A stretch of 64,000 nucleotides of DNA from Polyangium spumosum (GTDB lineage: Bacteria; Myxococcota_A; Polyangia; Polyangiales; Polyangiaceae). Under the pieces are notes generated by a model. It was not told where the DNA came from, searched no databases, and worked only from the letters and a program-made list of their open reading frames with translations. Location: NCBI RefSeq assembly GCF_009649845.1, contig NZ_WJIE01000003.1, forward strand, positions 434,001 through 498,000, in the 5' to 3' direction. A program made the position numbers and the translations under genes. Within the stretch, counting starts at the first letter, position 1. Every line of letters starts with the position of its first letter. Positions 28,502-38,297 of the stretch are shown here, piece by piece.

Positions 28502-29863
28502 ATGCCGCAAGGACCACGCGCCGCTCGCAGGCCTCGAGCGCAAGACCAGCACCCACGCCCGAAGCGTCGGCCCTCGACCGAGGTCCTCCGCATCGAGAGC
28601 CTCGCCGCGGGCGGCGCGGGGGTCGCTCACCTCGCCGATCACGCGGCCGTGTTCGTGCCGGGCACCGCGCCAGGTGAAGAGATCGAAGCCGAGGTCGACC
28701 GCAACACGAGGCCCGCGCGCGGAAAACTCCTGCGCGTGATCGCGCCGAGCCCCGAGCGCGTCGAGGCCACCTGCTGCGGAGGCGGCTGCGACTGGATGCA
28801 CTTGTCGGTGCGCGCGCAAGAGGCGGCGCACGCCGAGATCGTCCGCTCCGCGGTGGCCCACGCGATCGGCGCCGAGCCTCCGCCCGTGCGCGTGCACGCC
28901 GCGCCCGAGCCGCTCGCGTACCGCACACGTGCGCGCCTCTACGCGCGGGGCGAGCGCGGCCGCGTGCGCGTCGGATATCGCGCGGTCGGATCGCATGCGC
29001 TCGCTCCCGTCTCCTCGTGCGCGGTCCTCGCGCCCTCGCTCGCCGCCGCGCTCGGCGAGCTGCCGGAGGTGCTCGCGGGATCGTCGGGCGAAGGGGACGT
29101 GCAGGTCGCGCTCGGCGCGGGCGGGCGGCTCGTCGTGGACGTGACCTGGCGCGGCGAGCTCGCGCCTTCGGCGTGGGCGGCGATCGATCGGCGCATCACC
29201 GAGGGCGCGTGGGCCGGGGCGCGCGTGCGGATGGAAGGCGCGAAGACGCCGGCCGTGTTTGGTGATCCGCGGCCGGTGCTCGAAGGCGCGGATGGGGCGC
29301 CGCTCGTCGTCGCCGCGGGATCGTTCGCGCAGAGCTCGGATCGTGGCGCGGCGCTGCTCGCGCGGCGCGTGGCGGAGCTCGCCCGCGTGGAGGTGGATGC
29401 ACCTCGCGAAGGCGCGGACGTACCGGCGAACGGGCACGTGCTCGAGCTCTTCGCCGGCAGCGGCACGCTCTCGATCCTGCTCGCGCGCGGGGCGGCCTCG
29501 CTCGTGGCGGTCGAGTCGGACGAGGCGGCCGCACGTTCGGCGCGGGAGAACTTGTCGGCGCGGGATCTTGCCGGGAAGGTCGTCGTCGCGGACGCGGACG
29601 CTCACCCGATCCCGCCACGCGCCGAGGTCGTCGTCCTCGATCCGCCTCGCGCCGGCGCCGAGGGCGCGACGGCGGCGATCGCGGCCTCGCGGGTTCATCG
29701 GATCGTGTACGTCGCCTGCGACCCGGCCACGCTCGCGCGGGACCTCGGCGTGCTCGTGCGGGCGAACTACGCGCTCACGCACCTCGAGACGGTCGAGCTC
29801 TTCCCGCAGACGAGCCACGTCGAGACGGTGGCGCGCCTCGTGCGTCGCCGCGGCGCGCGCTAG
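28502..29863 (+). CDS. TrmA/RlmD-family RNA (uracil-5-) methyltransferase
   Basis: The 453-residue enzyme should methylate a uridine in rRNA or tRNA at C5 using SAM. An N-terminal TRAM-like domain (IESLAAGGAGVAHLADHAAVFVPG) is followed by a cysteine group. The SAM motif is LELFAGSGTLSILLA, and DPPRAGA and the catalytic region YVACDPATLARD contain the nucleophilic cysteine. The end, ELFPQTSHVETVARL, is diagnostic. The cysteine group reads CCGGGCDWMH instead of the usual C-x5-C-x2-C, so cluster binding may be altered. It starts 12 bases after the kinase gene. Confidence 0.88.
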   Translation: MPQGPRAARRPRAQDQHPRPKRRPSTEVLRIESLAAGGAGVAHLADHAAVFVPGTAPGEEIEAEVDRNTRPARGKLLRVIAPSPERVEATCCGGGCDWMHLSVRAQEAAHAEIVRSAVAHAIGAEPPPVRVHAAPEPLAYRTRARLYARGERGRVRVGYRAVGSHALAPVSSCAVLAPSLAAALGELPEVLAGSSGEGDVQVALGAGGRLVVDVTWRGELAPSAWAAIDRRITEGAWAGARVRMEGAKTPAVFGDPRPVLEGADGAPLVVAAGSFAQSSDRGAALLARRVAELARVEVDAPREGADVPANGHVLELFAGSGTLSILLARGAASLVAVESDEAAARSARENLSARDLAGKVVVADADAHPIPPRAEVVVLDPPRAGAEGATAAIAASRVHRIVYVACDPATLARDLGVLVRANYALTHLETVELFPQTSHVETVARLVRRRGAR

Positions 29864-29874
29864 GCTCTCGGCGG

Positions 29875-30069
29875 ATGATCCATCCCGTCGACGAACGACT
29901 GCGCGACGAGGCGCGCCGCTTCCGCCTCGTGTTCACGTGTGGCGCGTGCGCGCAGTACGATCCGGAGGGGGATCGTTGCTCGCTTGGTTATCCGCACGTG
30001 ATGCACAAGGAGCCCGACCTCGACGCGCGTGACGAGGTCGTCTTCTGCAAGGCCTTCGAGCTCTGTTGA
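29875..30069 (+). CDS. Small cysteine-rich protein
   Basis: The 64-residue protein has five cysteines (C22, C25, C35, C58, C64) arranged as CGAC, RC, FC and a C-terminal C. It also has two histidines near 41 and 44, which together would suit a zinc or Fe-S site. There is no signal peptide, so it is likely cytoplasmic. The start ATG lies 12 bases after the methyltransferase stop, and its TGA overlaps the TTG start of tilS. This linkage to two RNA-modification genes hints at a related role, which is inference. No family is recognised. Confidence 0.7.
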   Translation: MIHPVDERLRDEARRFRLVFTCGACAQYDPEGDRCSLGYPHVMHKEPDLDARDEVVFCKAFELC

Positions 30070-30950
30070 GATCCCACCCGCCTTCTCTGCGGCGCCTCGC
30101 TCTGCGCACCCTCCGCGACGAAAGTCTCTTCGGCCGCGGTGATCGTGTGCTCGTCGCCTGCTCGGGTGGCCCCGACTCGACGGCGCTCCTCCACGTGCTC
30201 GTGATGCTCCGCCGCGAGATCGGCCACGAGGTGATCGGGCACGGCGTCGATCATGGACTGCGCCCCGAGGCGCGGGGTGAGCTCGCGCTCGTGGCCGAGC
30301 TCGCCGAGAAGCTCGGGGTGCCCTTCGAGGTGACGCGGGTCGACGTCGAGCCGGGCGGTAACCTCCAGGCGCGGGCGCGCGAGGCGCGGCATAGGGCGCT
30401 GCAGGACGCCGCGGTGCGGCGAGGCGCGACCGTCATCGCCACGGGCCACACGGCGGACGACAAGGCCGAGACCGTGCTCCTGCGCCTCTTGCGGGGCGCG
30501 GGACCGCGTGGGCTCGCGGTGCTCGAGCCTCGCGCGCCCTCGCCTGTTTCTCCGAGCGGGGCCGATTCGCCGCGGGACCTCGTGCGTCCGCTCATCCGCG
30601 CGCGCCGGGCCGACGTCCTTTCCCACCTCGAACGGCATGCGCTCGTGTTTGCCCGCGATCCTTCCAACCTCGACCCTCGATTCACCCGTGTCCGGGTGCG
30701 CCGCGAGCTGATTCCGCTGCTCACGGAGCTCTCACCGCGGATCATCGAGCATCTGTGTGCCCTCGCGGACATGCTCGGCGACGTCTGTCCGTCGGAGGAC
30801 CCGATGGGCGGGCTCGGCCGTGCGCAACGCGGGGCGATCGAGCGAGCGCAGAAGAAGGGGATGCGGACTGTGAAGATTCGTATGAAGGGGGGGCGGGAGC
30901 TCGACGTGACCTTCCCAGCGGGGAAGATCGTCCTTAACGAAAAGAAATGA
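30066..30950 (+). CDS. tilS: tRNA(Ile)-lysidine synthase TilS, short form
   Basis: TilS attaches lysine to C34 of tRNA-Ile(CAU) so that it reads AUA. The 294-residue product has the PP-loop SGGPDST near 35-41, [27 protein letters not shown] and a [14 protein letters not shown] stretch, all family features. It ends in a short basic, beta-like segment and lacks the second C-terminal domain of the approximately 430-residue E. coli enzyme. Aquifex-like short TilS proteins are similar. Translation likely starts at TTG 30066, overlapping the stop of the preceding gene; I see no better start before the PP-loop. ftsH follows, a common tilS neighbour. Confidence 0.88.
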   Translation: MRSHPPSLRRLALRTLRDESLFGRGDRVLVACSGGPDSTALLHVLVMLRREIGHEVIGHGVDHGLRPEARGELALVAELAEKLGVPFEVTRVDVEPGGNLQARAREARHRALQDAAVRRGATVIATGHTADDKAETVLLRLLRGAGPRGLAVLEPRAPSPVSPSGADSPRDLVRPLIRARRADVLSHLERHALVFARDPSNLDPRFTRVRVRRELIPLLTELSPRIIEHLCALADMLGDVCPSEDPMGGLGRAQRGAIERAQKKGMRTVKIRMKGGRELDVTFPAGKIVLNEKK

Positions 30951-31098
30951 GCCTGGCCGCGTCCGTACCGAATGGACGGCGCGGCTGGCTTCCATCGACG
31001 GGCATGCCACCGCGTGGCATGCTGGTGCAGAGAAGCGTTACATTTGGACGCAGTCTGCTCGTCCCGAGGAGATCGGGGCGGGCAACCCGAGGATCCTC

Positions 31099-33042
31099 GT
31101 GAAGCAATCGCACAAGACGCTCCTTCTCTGGGTCCTGCTGATCATGATGTTCCTCGTGATCTGGCAGTTCTTGAGCCCGGATCGCCCGCCCGCGACGCAG
31201 GTCTCGTTCAGCGAGTTCATGACCCAGGTCCGGGCCGATCGAGAGAAGGATCCGCATGTCGACTCCGTCTCGATCAAGGATCGTGAATACACGTTCTGGG
31301 TGAAGGACCCGAAGAGCAACTCGAAGGTCAAGAAAATCACGATCGGCCCGGACAACGCCGACGAGATCACGAAGACGCTCGTCGACAACAAGGTCGCCGT
31401 CACCTTCGAGAAAGAGGACGCTTCTCCGTTCTGGTCGGGCGCGCTCGTGACCATCCTGCCGATGGTCTTCCTGCTCGTCATGTTTTACCTGTTCATGCGG
31501 CAGCTCCAGGCGGGCGGCGGCAAGGCGATGAGCTTCGGCAAATCGCGCGCGCGGCTGCTCTCGGAGTCGCAGAACAAGGTGACGTTCGCGGACGTCGCGG
31601 GCATCGACGAGGCGAAGGACGAGCTCGAAGAGATCATCGCCTTCCTGAAGGATCCGAAGAAGTTCCAGAAGCTCGGCGGCCGCATCCCGAAGGGCGTGCT
31701 CATGATGGGCCCGCCGGGCACGGGCAAGACGCTGCTCGCGAAGGCGATCGCGGGCGAAGCGGGCGTGCCGTTTTTCTCGATCTCGGGCTCGGACTTCGTC
31801 GAGATGTTCGTGGGCGTCGGCGCGAGCCGCGTGCGCGACCTCTTCGAGCAGGGCAAGAAGCACGCGCCCTGCATCATCTTCATCGACGAGATCGACGCGG
31901 TCGGCCGGCATCGCGGCGCGGGCCTCGGCGGCGGGCACGACGAGCGCGAGCAGACGTTGAACCAGCTCCTCGTCGAGATGGACGGCTTCGAGTCGAACGA
32001 GGGCGTGATCATCATCGCCGCGACGAACCGGCCGGACGTCCTCGATCCCGCGATCCTGCGGCCCGGCCGCTTCGATCGGCGCATCGTGGTCAACCGCCCC
32101 GACGTGCGCGGCCGCGAGGGCATCCTCCGCGTGCACACGAAGAAGGTGCCGCTCGGCCCGGACGTCGACCTCGACATCATCGCTCGCGGCACGCCCGGGT
32201 TCGTCGGGGCCGACCTCGAGAACCTCGTCAACGAGGCCGCGCTGCTCGCCGCCCGCCAGGACAAGGACCTCGTCTCGATGGTCGACTTCGAGATGGCCAA
32301 GGACAAGGTCCTCATGGGCACCGAGCGCCGCAGCATGGTGATCAGCGAGGAGGAGAAGAAGACGACGGCGTGGCACGAGGCCGGCCACGCGCTCGTGGCG
32401 AAGCTGCTCGAGAAGAACGCCGACCCCGTGCACAAGGTGACCATCATCCCGCGCGGCCCGGCGCTCGGCATCACGCAGCAGCTCCCGAAGGAGGACCGCC
32501 TGAGCATGTCGCGCGACTTCGCGAAGGCGCGCCTCGCCGTGCTGATGGGCGGCCGCGTCGCCGAGGAGCTCGTCTTTGGTCAGTTCACGACGGGCGCGGG
32601 CAACGACATCAAGCAAGCGTCGAACCTCGCGCGCCGCATGGTGACCGAGTTCGGCATGAGCGACGTCATCGGCCCGATCTCGTACGCCGCGAACGAGGAG
32701 AGCGTCTTCCTCGGCCGCGACTTCACGAGCCAATCGCGCAACTACTCGGAGTCCGTCGCCAACCAGATCGACGACGAGGTCCGCAAGTTCGTGTTCGACG
32801 GCCACGCCGAGGCGCGCCGCCTGCTCGAGGAGCACCGCGAGGCGCTCGACAAGCTGGCGAACGCGCTGCTCGAGCGCGAGACGCTCGACGCCGAGGAGGT
32901 CGACGCGATCGTGGCCGGTCGCGAGCTGCCCGAGCGGCAGAAGGTCGTCATCCCGACCTACGCCGATCGCGAGCGAGCCGCGAAGGAGAAGCGCCGCGCC
33001 GCCAGCATCTTCGGCGCGCCGAAGCCCGCTCCGAGCACCTGA
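31099..33042 (+). CDS. ftsH: ATP-dependent zinc metalloprotease FtsH
   Basis: FtsH is a membrane hexamer that unfolds and degrades membrane and regulatory proteins. In the 647-residue product, two membrane segments (about 8-26 and 114-133) flank a periplasmic domain. The AAA module has Walker A GPPGTGKT near 204-211, Walker B IIFIDEID, the pore motif FVEMFVG and the second region of homology. The zinc site is HEAGH near 426-430. It starts at GTG 31099 with GAGGA five bases before. The 148-base gap after tilS probably holds its own promoter. The C-terminus is rich in Lys, Arg and Pro. Confidence 0.96.
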   Translation: MKQSHKTLLLWVLLIMMFLVIWQFLSPDRPPATQVSFSEFMTQVRADREKDPHVDSVSIKDREYTFWVKDPKSNSKVKKITIGPDNADEITKTLVDNKVAVTFEKEDASPFWSGALVTILPMVFLLVMFYLFMRQLQAGGGKAMSFGKSRARLLSESQNKVTFADVAGIDEAKDELEEIIAFLKDPKKFQKLGGRIPKGVLMMGPPGTGKTLLAKAIAGEAGVPFFSISGSDFVEMFVGVGASRVRDLFEQGKKHAPCIIFIDEIDAVGRHRGAGLGGGHDEREQTLNQLLVEMDGFESNEGVIIIAATNRPDVLDPAILRPGRFDRRIVVNRPDVRGREGILRVHTKKVPLGPDVDLDIIARGTPGFVGADLENLVNEAALLAARQDKDLVSMVDFEMAKDKVLMGTERRSMVISEEEKKTTAWHEAGHALVAKLLEKNADPVHKVTIIPRGPALGITQQLPKEDRLSMSRDFAKARLAVLMGGRVAEELVFGQFTTGAGNDIKQASNLARRMVTEFGMSDVIGPISYAANEESVFLGRDFTSQSRNYSESVANQIDDEVRKFVFDGHAEARRLLEEHREALDKLANALLERETLDAEEVDAIVAGRELPERQKVVIPTYADRERAAKEKRRAASIFGAPKPAPST

Positions 33043-33062
33043 GCGCCCCTCCAGGCAAGGAC

Positions 33063-33102
33063 ACGCCGCCGCTCGTCATCCGGGCGGCGGCGTTCGTCTT
33101 TC
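33063..33102 (+). terminator. Intrinsic terminator after ftsH
   Basis: A perfect 10-bp stem ACGCCGCCGC/GCGGCGGCGT with an 11-base loop lies at 33063-33093 and is followed by TCGTCTTTC. It is 20 bases past the ftsH stop. The convergent porin gene ends at 33123. Confidence 0.65.
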
Positions 33103-33122
33103 GAAGCTTCGAGGTCGAACGA

Positions 33123-34628
33123 TCAGGGCGCGCGCAGCACGGCCTGCAGATAAGCGAAGTGCTGCATGTCGGGGCTGCCGCGGCCCGAGGCCTCGAGGAT
33201 GTTCCGCGCGCCCTCGCCGGTCAGGAAGAGGCCGTACGAGGCCTCGATCGCGAGCGGATCCCAGACACGAAGGCCCAGCGTCGCGTCGATCTGATGGCCG
33301 AGGACGCGCGACTCGTTCGTGGCGGAGGCGCCGATCGGGATCAGCGACGCGCTGGTCCAGCGGCCCTTCGGCTCGGCGAGGCCAACGAAGCGGTAGCCGA
33401 GGTTCATCGAGAACGTGTCGGTGGGGCGCATCGAGACGTCGGCGCCGGCCTCGACCAGGTTCGACCACGCGTAGAGGCCCATGCGGCCGTGCATGGGGCG
33501 CTCCTCGGGCAGGATCGGATCGAAGCGCGTCTGCACGGCGAGCGGGTCGGTGCTGCCGCTGTCCCCCGAGGCGTACGCGCCCGACGCGCCGAACGTGAGG
33601 TGCCACGGCAGCGCCGTCTCCCACTGGGCACGCGCGGCGGCGGCGAAGGCGCGCAGATCGCGGTTCGCGCCGAAGCTCGCGACGCGGCCGAGCTCGTAGG
33701 CGCCCTCGACGGCGTAGCGGAAGCCGCGGTAGTCGCCCGAGAGGCGCGCGTCGATCACGTACGTGTCGCTCGGCGTGAGATCGATCGCGGCCGGCGGGCG
33801 AACGATCCGCGCGAGCGCCGTGAGATCGACGTTGAGGAGCGGGTAGACGCGGAAGACCGCATGCGCGCCGTAGAGCTGGCTGCCCGTTTGAGGTCGAACG
33901 GTCTCGGGGACCGTGGTGTCCGTGTCCCCCGCCGATCCCGAGCCCGAGCCCGGCATGCCGCCGAGCCCGCCGAGGCCCCCGAGCGGCGTGACGCCGATGA
34001 GCGCGGCGAGCAGCTCGACGTCGACATGCTTCCAGGACAAACCCAGCCGCGCCGCGTCGAGGGCGCGCGGCCGCTGCGTCCAGTCGCTCTCGCCGAGCAG
34101 GCGCCCGTCGCCCCACATGACGCGCTGACGGCCGAGCCGGAACCACAGGCGGCGGTTCTTTTTGTGCACGTCGAGGTACGCCTCGAACAGGCCGAGGCCC
34201 GCGCCGAGCTGGCTGCCTTGCAGCACGCCGTAGCCCATCGATCCCGCCACGGGGCGCGCGTCCTGCAGCACGATCGCCGCCGTCACCGGCCCGCGATCCA
34301 CGGCGAGCCCGAGCCGCGCGCGGCTCGTCGCGGCCCACTGCGCGTCGTAACGCAGCATGGCGTAGGTCGGCGCGTCGAAGCGCGGCGGCAGGTTCGTGCC
34401 GTACGCGTCCTCGAGCACCGCGCCGCGTGTCCACATCACGCCGCCGATGTCGAACGGGTTCGTGCGGAGCTCGCCGCGCACGCGCAGTTCGAACGAGGGG
34501 CGGAAGGTGAAGGACCCGACGGGGATCGACGCGGGCAGCGGCGTCGCCTGGGCCTCTGCGTCGGGGCTCGCGAGCGTGAACACGAGCGCGGCGGCCGCGG
34601 CGATGGCGGTGGCTTGGGATCTGGTCAT
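33123..34628 (-). CDS. Outer-membrane beta-barrel, alginate-export (AlgE)-like
   Basis: The 501-residue protein has a signal peptide ending in SPDAEAQA and then alternating amphipathic strands throughout. Typical strands are FRPSFELRVRGELRTNPFD, RLWFRLGRQRVMWGDGR and WHLTFGASGAYASGD. The GRQ-R/V-x-W-G-D-G motif is common to alginate-export and related porin-like barrels. A Gly-rich insertion (GGLGGLGGMPG, about 220-240) is likely a loop. It is the last gene of a tight three-gene set with a coiled-coil lipoprotein and a GYF-domain membrane protein; the ATG at 34628 stands one base after the previous stop. The exported substrate is unknown. Confidence 0.8.
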   Translation of the reverse strand: MTRSQATAIAAAAALVFTLASPDAEAQATPLPASIPVGSFTFRPSFELRVRGELRTNPFDIGGVMWTRGAVLEDAYGTNLPPRFDAPTYAMLRYDAQWAATSRARLGLAVDRGPVTAAIVLQDARPVAGSMGYGVLQGSQLGAGLGLFEAYLDVHKKNRRLWFRLGRQRVMWGDGRLLGESDWTQRPRALDAARLGLSWKHVDVELLAALIGVTPLGGLGGLGGMPGSGSGSAGDTDTTVPETVRPQTGSQLYGAHAVFRVYPLLNVDLTALARIVRPPAAIDLTPSDTYVIDARLSGDYRGFRYAVEGAYELGRVASFGANRDLRAFAAAARAQWETALPWHLTFGASGAYASGDSGSTDPLAVQTRFDPILPEERPMHGRMGLYAWSNLVEAGADVSMRPTDTFSMNLGYRFVGLAEPKGRWTSASLIPIGASATNESRVLGHQIDATLGLRVWDPLAIEASYGLFLTGEGARNILEASGRGSPDMQHFAYLQAVLRAP

Positions 34629-34629
34629 G

Positions 34630-35418
34630 TCAGGGCTCGAAATCGTCGCTCGGCTTGGGCTTCGGCGCCGGGGAGCCTCCCGCGGGCGCGGCGCCTCCGC
34701 CACCCCCGCCGTACCTCGGCCGCGTGGACTTGCCGGTGAACTTCGCGAGCGCCGTCTCGGCCGCGCCCGTCTCGAGCGCCATCGCCAGGCCCACGACGAA
34801 CGACGACGCGAGCCCCGCCTCGCTCGTCGCGCGCGCCCTGAGATCCGCGAGCACGATCCGCGCGCCTTCAAGCTCGCGCGCGGCATCGCCCGATTTCGCC
34901 GCGGGCGTCGTCGAGAGCTCCGTCCGCTTCGTGTCGAGGAAACGCGCGCGTTGCTCGAGCTCGCCCATGCGCCGCGCCACGTCGAGCGACGCCTTCACCG
35001 ACGCCTCCACGGCCTTCGCGAGCGCCTCGGGATCTTCGGTCTTCTTGCCGCGCTTCTGCACGAGCACGAGCAGCTTCGCGTCGGGCGTGAGCTCGAGGTG
35101 CAGCGCCGTGCCCGCCTCGTCGAGCGCCTTCGCCTTCTTCGTCGCCGCCTCGAGCGCCTCCGACGCGTCCGCCGTCTCCGCGAGGCCGAGCGCCTTCACG
35201 AGCTCGGCGCGCGCGGCCTTGCGATCCCCCTCGGCACGATCGACCTCGCCGCGCAGCGCGACGACGGACTTGAGGAACTCGTCGAGCGTGGGCTCCTTCG
35301 TCGTGATCGCCTTGCCCTGCTCGATCTGCGACAGCGACGGCCCGCAACCCGCGAGCGTGGACAGGCTCGCCGCCACGACGACGGAAGCCGCGATCCCTCG
35401 CCACGACGAAACTCTCAT
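34630..35418 (-). CDS. Coiled-coil lipoprotein
   Basis: The 262-residue protein has a perfect lipobox (LAGC, C25). Long Ala/Glu/Lys/Leu-rich helices at about 35-215 probably form a coiled coil, and the tail is Gly- and Pro-rich. No enzymatic motif is visible. Its ATG overlaps the stop of the GYF-domain gene by four bases (ATGA), and it ends one base before the barrel gene start. An envelope-spanning connector between the membrane protein and the outer-membrane barrel would fit the order, as inference. Confidence 0.8.
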   Translation of the reverse strand: MRVSSWRGIAASVVVAASLSTLAGCGPSLSQIEQGKAITTKEPTLDEFLKSVVALRGEVDRAEGDRKAARAELVKALGLAETADASEALEAATKKAKALDEAGTALHLELTPDAKLLVLVQKRGKKTEDPEALAKAVEASVKASLDVARRMGELEQRARFLDTKRTELSTTPAAKSGDAARELEGARIVLADLRARATSEAGLASSFVVGLAMALETGAAETALAKFTGKSTRPRYGGGGGGAAPAGGSPAPKPKPSDDFEP

Positions 35419-38159
35419 CCGCACTGGAGCACGCCTCCCCAAAGCTCGTAGCTCGACTTGCCCTTCTGGAGGAACACCGCGGTCACGTACGCGCCGGCCA
35501 CCACGGCCACGCCCTGGCCGAAGTTGCCCGCGGGCGGCGAGAGCGCGATCGGATCCCCCACGGGCGCGAAATCCGGGCCGAGCGTCTGCACCCGAACCGC
35601 GCGCGCGCCCGCCGATCCCTCGGTCCAGATGAGCACCCATCGCCCGTCCGGCAGGCCCGCGATCCCCGGCGCGAACGCGTCGCCGCCTGGGCCCCCCGCC
35701 GGCAGCTCGATCACCTCGGTCGAGGCCGGGATCGTGGGCGCGGGCGCGTGACCGAGCCGGATCTTCCACGGGCCCTCGTCGCTCTCGCGATCGGCGAAGA
35801 GGATCGCGACCTCGCGGCCGTTCCATCCGCTCATCGGCTTGCCCACCTGCCCGCCCGATCCGACGACCTTCACGAGCTCGCCGCTGGGCTTGCGATCCGG
35901 GCCGACGAAGCCGCCCATCACCACGCCGTCGCGGCGAAACGAGACCGCGTAGCCCTTGTCGCCCGCGACGATCACGCGCGCAGAATCGAGCGGATCCGCG
36001 CCGCTCACCGGCCAGAGCGGCTGCGGCGCGGCGTCGACACGATCGGCCGTCGCCAGGTTGCCCTCGGCGAGCCCCACGAAAAATGGCGAGGCCGCAGGCA
36101 CCTGCACGACCGACGCGAGCGTGCCCGACGACTCCTTCGCCGCGACGAAATACCCCTTGTCGGTCCCCGTCGGCGCGACGCGATCGATCTCGCCGCTGAC
36201 CCTGTCGACGAAGCCCTCGTTGACCTGGCCGCTCGACGGCGTGACCTCGATGCCCACGGCCTCGTCCGAGCTCTTCGCGTAGCCGATCGAGACGTTGCCC
36301 GAGGCGAGCGGCAGGAGCTCGAAGGGGACCTTGTGCGAGACGACGGGCGCCCATCGCACGGGCTGCTTCGCCACCCAGCAAGGCTTGGGCGGCTGCGGGA
36401 GCGCGTCGCGGATCTCGCGGACCGTGTTCGCCAGGACCGCGCGCGCGCCGCCGCCGGCCACCGTCGGCTTGACCGAACAACGCCCCACGAAGAACGCCGA
36501 GATCACCATCGCCACGAGCAAGCCGCTGCTCGTCGCGATCATCTTCACGGGCAACGTGCTAGGCGCGGGCGCGGGCGCGGCCGCGGCCGCGCGGAGCCCT
36601 TGCGTCGTCGCGGCGAGCGCGGATCGCGCGCCCGGCAGCTCCTTGTACGTGTACGGCTCGCCCGAGCTCGCCGCGCCGAAAGGGGCCTCCAGCGCGTGTT
36701 TCTCGGAGGGCAACGTGGGCGAGGCGTCCATGGGCGGCGGCGGCGTGGTCTTCGGCTCGGACGCGCCGTTCGCGGGCGCTGCCGCGTCCTTGTCGGGCAG
36801 CGGCGACGTCGTGGGATCCGCGAGCAGCCCTTCGATGCGGATCGTCCTCGAGACCTCGTGCGACAGCTTCACCGCGCCGGCCATCGAGGGGCCCGTGTAG
36901 CCACCCGCCGTGAGGTCGGGCGGCAGGATCGCCGTCGTGCTCGGCTCGCGTGGAGGCGGGGCCGGCGGCAGCTCGTCGACGCGGGAAGGCGCCGTGATGG
37001 GCGCGGCCTCGGCCGCGGGCGGCGCGGCGGCGAGAGGCTCGAGCGGCGTGGGCACCGTCGGCGCGAGGGCCGCGGCGGGCGCGGGCGGCTCGGCCGGAGG
37101 TGCTGCGGTGGCAGGCTCGACCGGCGCGGCTGGAGGCGTGCTCGGCGTGGCCTTCGCGGGCCCGCCTGCGCGCGGCGCGACGGCGGGCGTGGGCCTGAGG
37201 AGCGCCGACGGCCGCAGGATCGCCGAGGGCTTGTCCGCGGCCTTGTCCGTGACCGGCCGCGGGATCGCCGGGCCGACCGCGGGGCGCGTGGCCTCGCCCG
37301 TCGTTGGCTTCGTGAGCACCTTCGACGGGGCGCGCACCGGGCTCGGCCCTACCGTCGAGAGCTCGGAGCCCTTCGCCTTCGGCAGGGGGCCGATCGACGT
37401 GTTCTCCGCGCCGACGCTGGCCTTGGGGCGCGTGACCTCGGCGGGCTTGACGGGCGCGGCGACGGGCGGCGGCAGCGGCTGCTTCGCGGGTCCTTCCGCG
37501 GCGCGCGGCGCGACCATCGCGGGCTTCGGCGTCTGGGTGGTCGTCTCTTTCGCGGGCTTCGCGGCCGGCGGCGCCAGCTCACCGACGTTCGTGGTCTCGT
37601 CGTCGCTGACGTCGTTCCAGAGCGCGTCGATCGCGCTCGGCGTCGTGCGCTTCGGGCCTGGCGCGCCCGTCCCCACGGGCGGCGGCGGGCGGACGGGGGC
37701 CGGGGGCTCTGCGCTCGGGCCACGCGGCAGCGCGTTCTCGAAAGCCGCGCCGCCGTACTCCGGGCGCAACGTGATCGGCGCGCCGCCTGGGGGTGCGGCG
37801 TCCATGCCTGCGCCCGAGGGCACCACGATCGGCGCGCCTTGCGCGGTCCTGGGCGGCGCGGCGGGCCCCGTGATCCCGAGGAGCGTGCTCAGTTGCCCGC
37901 GCTTCTCGGGCATCGGGCCGCCGCCGATGCGCGGGGCCGAGACCTGGTGCTGCGGCGCGCCGGGCTCCTCGGTCGTCGGCGTCGCGTCGGCGAACGCGGG
38001 CACCGTGAAGGCGGGGACCCACTCGTCCATGCCCTCGCGCCAGACGAGGACCGACGGCGGGAGCACGCGTGACGCGATCGCCTCCCGCAGCTCCTCGGTC
38101 CGCACGAGCCGCTGCACGCCTTGCTCGTCGGTCCAGCGCCACTCGTCGCGGCCGGTCAC
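35415..38159 (-). CDS. GYF_2-domain membrane protein with proline-rich linker and extracytoplasmic domain
   Basis: The 914-residue protein starts with a GYF_2-type domain at about 5-55 (EWRWTDEQGVQRLVRTEEL, then VLVWREGMDEWVPA). This is a peptide-binding fold common in myxobacterial regulators. A disordered Pro/Ala-rich linker of nearly 480 residues follows. One membrane segment stands near 536-558 (SGLLVAMVISAFFVGRC). The outer part, about 350 residues, has repeated beta-like blocks (GYAVSFRRDGVVMGGF, GREVAILFADRE, GRWVLIWTEG) like a beta-propeller. I chose GTG 38159 because GGAGG stands just before it; about 200 further open codons upstream are not protein-like. It heads the set with the lipoprotein and barrel genes. 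Confidence 0.85.
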   Translation of the reverse strand: MTGRDEWRWTDEQGVQRLVRTEELREAIASRVLPPSVLVWREGMDEWVPAFTVPAFADATPTTEEPGAPQHQVSAPRIGGGPMPEKRGQLSTLLGITGPAAPPRTAQGAPIVVPSGAGMDAAPPGGAPITLRPEYGGAAFENALPRGPSAEPPAPVRPPPPVGTGAPGPKRTTPSAIDALWNDVSDDETTNVGELAPPAAKPAKETTTQTPKPAMVAPRAAEGPAKQPLPPPVAAPVKPAEVTRPKASVGAENTSIGPLPKAKGSELSTVGPSPVRAPSKVLTKPTTGEATRPAVGPAIPRPVTDKAADKPSAILRPSALLRPTPAVAPRAGGPAKATPSTPPAAPVEPATAAPPAEPPAPAAALAPTVPTPLEPLAAAPPAAEAAPITAPSRVDELPPAPPPREPSTTAILPPDLTAGGYTGPSMAGAVKLSHEVSRTIRIEGLLADPTTSPLPDKDAAAPANGASEPKTTPPPPMDASPTLPSEKHALEAPFGAASSGEPYTYKELPGARSALAATTQGLRAAAAAPAPAPSTLPVKMIATSSGLLVAMVISAFFVGRCSVKPTVAGGGARAVLANTVREIRDALPQPPKPCWVAKQPVRWAPVVSHKVPFELLPLASGNVSIGYAKSSDEAVGIEVTPSSGQVNEGFVDRVSGEIDRVAPTGTDKGYFVAAKESSGTLASVVQVPAASPFFVGLAEGNLATADRVDAAPQPLWPVSGADPLDSARVIVAGDKGYAVSFRRDGVVMGGFVGPDRKPSGELVKVVGSGGQVGKPMSGWNGREVAILFADRESDEGPWKIRLGHAPAPTIPASTEVIELPAGGPGGDAFAPGIAGLPDGRWVLIWTEGSAGARAVRVQTLGPDFAPVGDPIALSPPAGNFGQGVAVVAGAYVTAVFLQKGKSSYELWGGVLQCG

Positions 38160-38297
38160 GCGGGCCTCCGGGGGGACCCCGATTCGTGTTGGTTTCGGGC
38201 GAGCACCTCGCGCGAATCGTACAGCGACCCCCGCGACGATGCGCGGAATTTCGTTCGCCCCCGCGCAACTGCGGGCCTTCGCCGTCGATGTTCGTGC

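Noticed and set aside
31013-31028. Sigma-54-like promoter TGGCATG...TGCA before ftsH
   Set aside because: The GG-to-GC spacing is 9 bases instead of the required 10, so it should not be recognised.
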